A DNA stretch of 64,000 bases, taken from contig NZ_FOUS01000020.1 in assembly GCF_900114915.1 (NCBI RefSeq), positions 62,001-126,000 on the forward strand, written 5' to 3'. The notes under the pieces are model-generated. The model was not told the origin of the DNA, did no database searches, and worked only from the letters and a program-made list of their open reading frames with translations. Below are positions 8,038 through 14,143 of the stretch, one piece after another. This stretch comes from Bradyrhizobium sp. Rc3b (GTDB taxonomy: Bacteria; Pseudomonadota; Alphaproteobacteria; Rhizobiales; Xanthobacteraceae). The stretch's first letter is position 1. Each line of letters opens with the position of its first letter. Position numbers and translations under genes: made by a program.

Positions 8038-8544
8038 GTGGCAAGTGTTGAACAATTGCACAGACGAGAGGGAGTGAACTTGGTCCAACTCGAAGCGGAC
8101 ATCACGTCGATCCGCTCGGGAAGCTCCATTACTTCAATTAATTTGCCTGATTACGTCGAGCACACCGCGGGCGTGTCGCGCGTCGGTGCGCTCAGTGCAG
8201 AGGCGGTCGTTCGCGACTATGAGTCCGCTGCAAAAGAGATCGAGGCCATGGGCACCGAGTTGATCGACGCCGCGCGAAAATGCGAGGCGCTGACGGCTCA
8301 GGTTCATGATGCGATCGCCTTCATGCGAGAAACGGCGGCGGGGTATCGTGAAGAGGGACGGAAGATCTTCCAACGCATCGAAGAATGCGCGCTGTTCACC
8401 GAAGACGTGCGCAAGACCTGCGAACAGGTCAAACGCAGAATGGCTGGAGTTTCATTTGGCCCATCTTCCGATGAGGAGCTTGCGCCGCAAGATCCCGAGC
8501 TGACGGGGATCGCGGCCAAGGTGACGATGAGCGAGATACGGTAA
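8038..8544 (+). CDS. Hypothetical protein with central helical region (168 aa)
   Basis: GTG at 8038 is preferred because GGGAGG stands eight bases upstream; the frame is open back to an ATG at 7933, but that stretch (MAKWGLSRVHRG...) shows no ribosome site. The product lacks signal and membrane segments. Residues 50-145 are strongly helical and charged (ESAAKEIEAMGTELIDAARK, then REEGRKIFQRIEECALF), as in coiled-coil proteins. No known domain is recognised. It lies between the two 130-bp repeats. Confidence 0.6.
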   Translation: MASVEQLHRREGVNLVQLEADITSIRSGSSITSINLPDYVEHTAGVSRVGALSAEAVVRDYESAAKEIEAMGTELIDAARKCEALTAQVHDAIAFMRETAAGYREEGRKIFQRIEECALFTEDVRKTCEQVKRRMAGVSFGPSSDEELAPQDPELTGIAAKVTMSEIR

Positions 8545-8563
8545 GGCGAGCGGAGAGCATAGT

Positions 8564-8693
8564 AGCTTCGTAGGGTGGGCAAAGGCGCACTTGCGCCGTG
8601 CCCACGTCTTCTCCTCGATCAGCCAAGACGTGGGCACGCTTCCGCCTTCGCTCTTCGAGCTACGGCGGACAAGTCGCTTTGCCTACCCTACGG
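8564..8693. repeat. 130-bp palindromic repeat, copy B
   Basis: Same orientation and length as 7611-7740; the only difference I find is CCTACCC in place of CCCACCC near the right end. It begins 19 bases after one gene stops and ends eight bases before the stop codon of the convergent gene, so it fills the whole gap between them. Confidence 0.9.
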
Positions 8694-8701
8694 CAGCTCG
8701 C

Positions 8702-9709
8702 TCACCAATCCGGATCGCCGTAATAAGGATCGTAGGGCGGCGGCATCCACGGGCCGCGCGGGGGCGGCCTCGGCCGCCGTGGCGCGGCGTCTGGTACGTG
8801 CGCCCGGGCACGCGCAGCCGAATCGTTGTTCACCACGCTGCGCGCGACCGGCTTGGCGGCTGCAGAAGCGGATGACGCCGGTGACGCGGTCAGTTGCGTT
8901 TGCAGCGCCTGGACCTGCGCGGCGAGGCGCGCATTGTCCGCCGCATCCTTCTCTTGCGCTGTCTTGAGCTGTTGAATGGTGTCGGCCTGCTCGCGCAGGG
9001 TCTGCTCGCTCCGGCTTTTCAGTTGCTCGAGCTTGCCGTTGATGCTCGCAAGCTCGCTGGTGATGGCCTTGAGCGATTGCGCCAGCTCCGATGACGACGC
9101 CTCAGGCGCCGCGGCGCCGGACTTTGGGGCGCTGTCCGTTTCCTTGGGCACTGGCGGCGCGGCCACCGGGCTCGGTTCATCCGCAGCAGCCAGCAGCACG
9201 ACGGGCGGCTGCACCGGGTTTTCCACCGCGGACGCCTGCGGGGGCGTGCTCGCGGCCGGCGGAGCCCATCGCGCCATGATCGACTGGCCGATCGATTGGG
9301 CCTCATCGCGATATTGCGAAGCGACGGCGGCACCGAGCAGGGCGATCGCCAGCACGAGAATGACCAAGGCGCGCATCATGGCCGGATCTTTCTTCAAGCC
9401 GCGATCGCGACCCCCGGTATTCGGAACGTAGGGGCTCGGAACCCTGGCATCGGGCTTCGGCGCCTCGTCTCCGGGAGTGGCGGCTGCCGCCGGCGCGGCG
9501 CTTGCACGTGAGGCCCGCGGGCTCTCGCTCTCGCGTTCCATTCCGGAAACCAGTCGGTCCAGCCGCGCCAGGTCCTGCTCCGCGCTCTTGATCCGGTCGT
9601 AGGCCTGCGCGAACCCGCTATCGGCGCGCGCCTCGTCCGGCTTGGGGGCATCAGGCTTGCTGGTGTCAGGTTTGGGGTCGTTCGTGTCAGGCACCGATGC
9701 GCTCTCCAT
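8702..9709 (-). CDS. Membrane protein with periplasmic coiled coil (335 aa)
   Basis: A Pro/Asp/Lys-rich cytosolic N-terminus (about 1-110) precedes one transmembrane helix (ALVILVLAIALLGAAVA, about residue 118-136). Then comes a Pro/Ala-rich segment, a coiled coil (about 210-275: LAQSLKAITSELASINGKLE, then TLREQADTIQQLKTAQEKDA) and a Pro/Arg/Tyr-rich tail (PPPYDPYYGDPDW). The architecture suggests an envelope-spanning structural protein. No domain name is justified. A TTG at 9724 is an alternative start with no clear ribosome site for either. Confidence 0.65.
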   Translation of the reverse strand: MESASVPDTNDPKPDTSKPDAPKPDEARADSGFAQAYDRIKSAEQDLARLDRLVSGMERESESPRASRASAAPAAAATPGDEAPKPDARVPSPYVPNTGGRDRGLKKDPAMMRALVILVLAIALLGAAVASQYRDEAQSIGQSIMARWAPPAASTPPQASAVENPVQPPVVLLAAADEPSPVAAPPVPKETDSAPKSGAAAPEASSSELAQSLKAITSELASINGKLEQLKSRSEQTLREQADTIQQLKTAQEKDAADNARLAAQVQALQTQLTASPASSASAAAKPVARSVVNNDSAARARAHVPDAAPRRPRPPPRGPWMPPPYDPYYGDPDW

Positions 9710-9826
9710 CCGGTCGGGCGTCAATGGGAGGCAGTCCGATCAAGGGAAGGATAGGTCTCGCCACTGTCCAACACAACGCGCGTGCAAAGGAAAAATTATG
9801 GCGGGACGGGAGCGGGGCTGTGCTCT

Positions 9827-10621
9827 TCAATGATCCTGGTCCGCCGCCAGCCGCGCAAACTGCCGCTTCATCGTATTGACCCTGGCGACATACCCCGCGA
9901 CGAGATGATCGCCGCAGCGTGTCCCGGCGATCATCACAAACTTGCGCCGCGCATAGGCCGCCGCGGGACCTGCGCCGCAGAGATGGATGAAGGCGGCCAG
10001 ATCCTGCTTCTGCTGCGCGCTCGGCTTCACATCGCCGGCGAGGGTGAGAACCAGCGCCACCTGGCGGTCCAGATATACCGAAGCCAGCTCGATGGCGTGG
10101 CTCGGGATCGCGCGGATGTAGAGGAAGGGAGACCCGCAGCCGGTTTGCGTGACCGCGTTGCCTCGGATACAGAACCGTGCGGCCTCCGCGAAGGCCGGAT
10201 CGGTCATCTGGAAGAGGCCGACCGCGCTGGAGGCGGGCTTGTAAATCGCCAGCGGATTAAGACTCCACCGCCAGCGCCAATAGGTGCGCGCCACCGGATT
10301 GCCCGAACTCTCGACCTGCGCCAGCGCGGCCAGCAATTCCGGCGTGATCGCAGCCGTGGAATAGGTGTGGAAGAGCGGCCCGTATCTCGCCCAGGTCTCG
10401 GCCGGCTCCTTGTCGAGGGCGTGACCGACGACGGCGAAGAGTTCGGTTGGCTTGCGGATGATGTGATAGGCGATGTTGAGGAGCGCGAGGGTTGCCAGAA
10501 GGATCAAGACGATGCCCGCGATCCGGACCATCCGCGGCGCGCGCGCAAACTTCTTTCGCGCCCACTGGACGCTCCGCCGGACACTGCGAAGGCGGAGGAG
10601 GAGCTTGCTTTTCCTTGGCAT
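9827..10621 (-). CDS. Membrane-anchored lytic transglycosylase-like protein (264 aa)
   Basis: A basic N-terminus and one membrane helix (MVRIAGIVLILLATLALLNI, about 31-51) tether a periplasmic domain. This domain carries the lysozyme-fold pattern of SLT transglycosylases: ALAQVESSGNPVA with the putative catalytic Glu, then SSAVGLFQMTDPAFAEA, the usual GLMQ-like motif. Cys residues in the C-terminal half (FCIRGN, QTGCGSP, HLCGAG, GTRCGD) may form disulphides. It probably cleaves peptidoglycan locally. Divergent from the SUKH gene. Confidence 0.75.
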   Translation of the reverse strand: MPRKSKLLLRLRSVRRSVQWARKKFARAPRMVRIAGIVLILLATLALLNIAYHIIRKPTELFAVVGHALDKEPAETWARYGPLFHTYSTAAITPELLAALAQVESSGNPVARTYWRWRWSLNPLAIYKPASSAVGLFQMTDPAFAEAARFCIRGNAVTQTGCGSPFLYIRAIPSHAIELASVYLDRQVALVLTLAGDVKPSAQQKQDLAAFIHLCGAGPAAAYARRKFVMIAGTRCGDHLVAGYVARVNTMKRQFARLAADQDH

Positions 10622-10770
10622 GGGCGCTGTGGGCGTAAATCGCGGAGACGATGATGCATGGCGCCACCATCAAGACATGAAGACCATGCAGCTGGGATCA
10701 CGTAGCATAGACGGAGCGCTCGGCCACAGTGGCGGCGACTTCATGACCACGGGACAGGACGCCTAGGCCC

Positions 10771-11241
10771 ATGAACTATCTCGATCTCATGGACAATCGA
10801 CGCCCACCGGCGTCCGCCGACGCCATCCGCGCGCTGGAACAACATATCGGCGCGCCGCTGCCCGCGCCCTACAAGGCGCTGCTGGCGCAATCCGACGGCG
10901 GCGGCTTCGAGCCCTGCGGCGTCGAGCTGCCCTGGCGCAACGACCGCACCGTTCTGGACCTGCTGTTCACGACCCATCCGACCGACAGCTACGGCGTCAT
11001 CGACAATTACGACATGTATCGGAGCATGAACCGAATCCCCCGCCTGAGCTGCCCCTTCGCGCCCGATCCCGGCGGCGACCTGTTCCTGCTGAGCCTCGAG
11101 CCGGACAGCTATGGCCAGGTGTTCTACTGGGAGCACGAGCGTGAGCCGCCGGACGGTGGCGAAGAGTTCGCCGATTTCGCGAATACGAACCAACTGGCGC
11201 CTGATCTTGAGAGCTTTATTCTCGGGTTGGGGGAGGCGTGA
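10771..11241 (+). CDS. SMI1/KNR4 (SUKH) family protein (156 aa)
   Basis: The product fits the SUKH fold: N-terminal ADAIRALEQHIGAPLPAPYK, then ALLAQSDGGGFEP, a central VLDLLFTTHPTD and the late YGQVFYWEHE motif followed by FADFANTNQLAPDLESFILG. SUKH proteins include many immunity proteins against contact-dependent or polymorphic toxins, but no toxin-like gene is adjacent here. Length is typical. A solitary copy may be an orphan immunity protein or a housekeeping family member. Confidence 0.82.
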   Translation: MNYLDLMDNRRPPASADAIRALEQHIGAPLPAPYKALLAQSDGGGFEPCGVELPWRNDRTVLDLLFTTHPTDSYGVIDNYDMYRSMNRIPRLSCPFAPDPGGDLFLLSLEPDSYGQVFYWEHEREPPDGGEEFADFANTNQLAPDLESFILGLGEA

Positions 11242-11304
11242 GTTCGGAGATTAGTCCGCAAAGATCAGACCCAAGGAGTTGAGTGCACTGTCACTGAAAT
11301 TTGG

Positions 11305-11387
11305 TAGCCCGGATGGAGCGCAGTGCAATCCGGGATGTTGCCACAGGATATACCGCCCCGGATTTCGCTGCGCTCCATCCGGCTACG
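11305..11387. repeat. Palindromic intergenic repeat, copy 3 (CCGGATGGAGCG type)
   Basis: TAGCCCGGATGGAGCGCAGT at the left and TGCGCTCCATCCGGCTACG at the right are inverted complements. It shares the internal GGGATGTTGCCAC with the copy at 7080-7163, so those two are the closest pair. It fills most of the 11242-11412 gap. Confidence 0.85.
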
Positions 11388-11412
11388 CGCTCCATGAGCT
11401 AATTGCCGGCCA

Positions 11413-11928
11413 TCAATAGCGGCCGCCGCTGCCCTTTTGCTGCGTGATCCAGGCCGACAATGATTTCGGTGCCGCCTTCGCAGTCCGGCCCGGTGATGCC
11501 TTCGGATTGTCGCGGACGCCTTTCGCCAGACGGGTGCGCGGCGATTCCGTTGCGCCAGCGCCCTTCAAGGCAGCCGTCGATGCCTCTGCGGCTTCCTTTT
11601 CCAGGCGCAACTGTTTCAATCGCGCCATCTTGATGCGCTCTGCCTCGACTTCAGGTCTTTCGGCGAGCAGCGGCTTGGCTTGAGCAAGCTCTGCCGGGAC
11701 CAGGACACCGAGAATGGTCGTCTCGCCGAGCGCCTTGCAGGCCTCTAACCGATGCAGTCCCTCGACCAGAACGAGGCGGTCTCCGTCGAGCCGAACGGAA
11801 ATGGGCTCCTGTTGTCCGATCTCCATAATACTTTCCGCGACCTCCGCGACGGTCTCGGGCTTGATGGCCTTCTTCTGCTTCGTGGGAACGAAGATCTTCT
11901 CGATCGGGAAGCTTTCCGGTTTGGGCAT
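11413..11928 (-). CDS. ParB-like nuclease-domain protein (171 aa)
   Basis: ATG at 11928 has GGAG eight bases upstream. Residues 5-90 match the ParB N-terminal/sulfiredoxin-like fold: FPIEKIFVPTKQKKAIKPET, then VAEVAESIMEIGQQEPISV and the signature LVEGLHRLEACKALGE (GxxRxxA type). A basic low-complexity tail (about 100-171, Ala/Lys/Arg/Pro-rich) follows in place of a ParB HTH or dimer domain, so this is not a chromosome-partition ParB. It lies 102 bases downstream of the retron on the same strand and could share its transcript, though it has host-like GC content. Confidence 0.78.
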   Translation of the reverse strand: MPKPESFPIEKIFVPTKQKKAIKPETVAEVAESIMEIGQQEPISVRLDGDRLVLVEGLHRLEACKALGETTILGVLVPAELAQAKPLLAERPEVEAERIKMARLKQLRLEKEAAEASTAALKGAGATESPRTRLAKGVRDNPKASPGRTAKAAPKSLSAWITQQKGSGGRY

Positions 11929-12029
11929 ACCTGTACTCCGCTTCTACCGGGCCCGACGGAACCTATGCCGGTGAGGTCGGAGTTTAGGAGGGAAGGGCTC
12001 GACCGCAAAGGCAATTCGAGTTCAGGCTC

Positions 12030-13835
12030 TCATGGCTTCGCGGCCACAACCGCTCGCTTGGCGCGCGAAGCTGTTGGACGAACTGCGGCAAGTGGAGGTG
12101 GCGGCCGCGTTGCTGTTCGTTTCGAATAATCTTCGATTACTGCCTCGATCCGCGCAAGTAAAGGCTCGAAACCCGAGAAGTCGATACTACCGGCTAGCGG
12201 GCGGATAACCTTTTCTGCAAAAATGACCTTACCGTATTCTCCAGGAGCATCGTGTTCTTTATCGGGATTGAAGATCTTGCCATCAACTTTCGTCGCTAGC
12301 ACGTGAGATTCAAAAAAATCTTCAGGGCACGATTTGTGATCAGCGCCCCTAGTCGGAGTTTTAACGAGGTACAGCGGACCGTCGAGATGATAGAATGGTA
12401 GGTCCGTTGCGAGGCCAATGCTCTGCCCAAATTTGCCTCTCAAGATTCCGAATATCGACTTTGCTCCATCGTCATTATCGATCAGCACAATTATCGGATG
12501 CTTCATTGGACGATGCTTGTGCCTTGCCAGTTCTTCTTTCCAGCCTTCGAGGAAGTATTTCAGATCGCCAGAGCCGCCGCGCATTTGGAGGAGGTCCCGC
12601 GACTGCTTCGAATATTTGAAAAATGCCACGTTTAAAAGGATGTCGCTGCCTCTAACGGAGGTCAATTTTGGATGAGCGCTCGCGAGTCTGCGGATCGCAC
12701 TTTTCAAATAAACAGGATCAGTTGGCCCCTCGCAGATGATGAGTGGCTTTGTTGGGTCTACAAAATGTTTGAAGAATACAAGTCGGTAGTAAATCTTGCG
12801 AATAGCCGAAGGATATTCGTTCGTGTGTTCGACTCGGTCTGATAGCAGCTTTTTGCGTTTTGCCGCGTCCTTCTCTGCGGATAGCGCAATGTCGATCTGC
12901 CGCTCCCTAATATTATAGATATAGTCCAAGATACCCTCGAGACGTTGTACGGACGTCTCAGAGATGCCGTCGCGCAAATAGCTTCCTGTCGAAAGAAGCG
13001 AATGCGTCATTGCACGCGCTAACTTGTAATAGCGTTGCGGCACGTTGACTTTCTCGTTCACGGTTAGCCCCGTTACAGTCTGACAACTTCCGCGTACCTG
13101 CATCCTTGTTTTGGACTCGTTTATCGAGAAGCCTGCATCTTCAATACGGGATCGCAATTCGTCGCCGAGACTCCATCCCTCAGCGACCGCAACAGCAAGT
13201 GCCTCGGGAAATTCTTTTTGGTTCGTGGAGAAGGTGATGTCGTCCGCGTAGCGCGTATAGGAGCACTTGTTTCTCCCGGCTAGTCGAACAAGGCGCATGT
13301 CGAGAAAATGAGTCAGCAGTTCCGATATTATCGGAGAGCACGGACTTCCCTGGGGAAGGGTACCATTGTTGCACGCGATCTGGGCGATTAGCGTCGCGAT
13401 TGGGCGTGCCAACTTAAAGTGATTGTTTGTAAGAAAGAAGCCGCGCACCCGGCCGAAATTGAGGCTAGGAAAGAAACCTTCGAGATCAAGGTTCAGTACG
13501 TATCGCCTCGATTTGTGTGACTTGGCATTGGTGATAATCGAGAACTGCTTGCGATACGCGTGCGAAAGCTTGTTTTTTCGTGGTTCGGACTCCTCTATCT
13601 CGCGAAGGCATTCGTACAGCAAATCAGCGAGTCGTTTTTGCAGCCCTTTGAGACGCGGAGTCGGCGCATCGATTCGCCGTGTCCCGCCTCCCTTCTTTGC
13701 TATGTCAAATGTCGTGTATTTTGCGGTGGGCGGTGTCAGGTAGACTATAAACGACAGTGCACTAGGTTTGTAACCGAGGAGAACTGCCAGATCATTCCTG
13801 GTTGTTGCTGCGCGGAGCGCGTGTAGGCTGGACAA
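12030..13835 (-). CDS. Retron reverse transcriptase fused to TOPRIM domain (Ec67 type, 601 aa)
   Basis: The RT part (about 1-350) carries the retron NAxxH motif (NAKSH, 103-107), catalytic Asp in LNLDLEGFFPS (D117), PQGSPCSP (161-168), YADD (196-199) and the VTG motif that retron RTs use to recognise their RNA (VTGLTVNEKVNV, 254-265). The C-terminal part has TOPRIM signatures: IICEGPTD (E369) and IVLIDNDDG (D453, D455). This fusion and phrases such as LNFGRVRGFFL match what I recall of retron Ec67. The RT makes msDNA from the RNA encoded just upstream; the TOPRIM part is the presumed toxic effector in phage defence. TTG start; an in-frame stop lies nine bases upstream. Codon use is AT-richer than neighbours, suggesting transfer. 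The last 30 residues form a basic Pro/Ala tail of host-like GC. Confidence 0.95.
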   Translation of the reverse strand: MSSLHALRAATTRNDLAVLLGYKPSALSFIVYLTPPTAKYTTFDIAKKGGGTRRIDAPTPRLKGLQKRLADLLYECLREIEESEPRKNKLSHAYRKQFSIITNAKSHKSRRYVLNLDLEGFFPSLNFGRVRGFFLTNNHFKLARPIATLIAQIACNNGTLPQGSPCSPIISELLTHFLDMRLVRLAGRNKCSYTRYADDITFSTNQKEFPEALAVAVAEGWSLGDELRSRIEDAGFSINESKTRMQVRGSCQTVTGLTVNEKVNVPQRYYKLARAMTHSLLSTGSYLRDGISETSVQRLEGILDYIYNIRERQIDIALSAEKDAAKRKKLLSDRVEHTNEYPSAIRKIYYRLVFFKHFVDPTKPLIICEGPTDPVYLKSAIRRLASAHPKLTSVRGSDILLNVAFFKYSKQSRDLLQMRGGSGDLKYFLEGWKEELARHKHRPMKHPIIVLIDNDDGAKSIFGILRGKFGQSIGLATDLPFYHLDGPLYLVKTPTRGADHKSCPEDFFESHVLATKVDGKIFNPDKEHDAPGEYGKVIFAEKVIRPLAGSIDFSGFEPLLARIEAVIEDYSKRTATRPPPPLAAVRPTASRAKRAVVAAKP

Positions 13836-13856
13836 TGCGTTTCACCAGAACAAATG

Positions 13857-13982
13857 GCTTACAGGCACTCCTACGCGCCGCGCAGGCCATCATACCTGGA
13901 GATCATTGAGCATCGCTCAGGAGCAGCGCTCCTGCCGTTGGATCATATATCGCGAAACACGATAACAAATCTGCCTGTAAGC
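13857..13982 (-). ncRNA. Retron msr-msd RNA (Ec67-like)
   Basis: The 126-base stretch is closed by a perfect 11-bp inverted repeat (a1/a2): 13972-13982 and 13857-13867, reading GCTTACAGGCA at the RNA 5' end and TGCCTGTAAGC at the 3' end. The msr begins AGGCAGATTTGTT and has a hairpin TATCGTG-TTT-CGCGATA with the UUU loop usual in retrons. By comparison with remembered Ec67 RNA, which shares AGGCAGATTTGTT, GGCAGGAG and AGGAGTGCCTG, the branching G should be at 13971 and the msDNA should span 13871-13936 (66 nt; Ec67 makes 67). The msd holds two adjacent hairpins, TGAGC-ATC-GCTCA and CAGGAGC-AGC-GCTCCTG. The RNA ends 21 bases before the RT start codon. Confidence 0.92.
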
Positions 13983-14070
13983 TTCCGGTGAGCTCAGAAC
14001 AGATTCATATTTGTGCAAGCCTAGCGTGTTGAATCGGAGAGGTGCACGGCTTGTACTTTCGTCGACACGT

Positions 14071-14106
14071 CAAAGGAAAGGCGGCCTCTCGGCCGCCTTT
14101 CCTGGA
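14071..14106 (-). terminator. Rho-independent terminator of nrdJ
   Basis: Perfect 12-bp stem GGAAAGGCGGCC / GGCCGCCTTTCC with a 4-base loop, followed on the minus strand by TTTG. It lies about 40 bases after the nrdJ stop codon and before the retron RNA, so it should insulate the retron from nrdJ transcription. Confidence 0.85.
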
Positions 14107-14143
14107 TGCTCGGGTATAATGATGATCGTCGAGATCTATCCCC

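Noticed and set aside
13857-13982. Inverted repeat as ends of an insertion sequence
   Set aside because: Only 126 bases lie between the arms, there is no transposase, and position and internal motifs fit a retron RNA.
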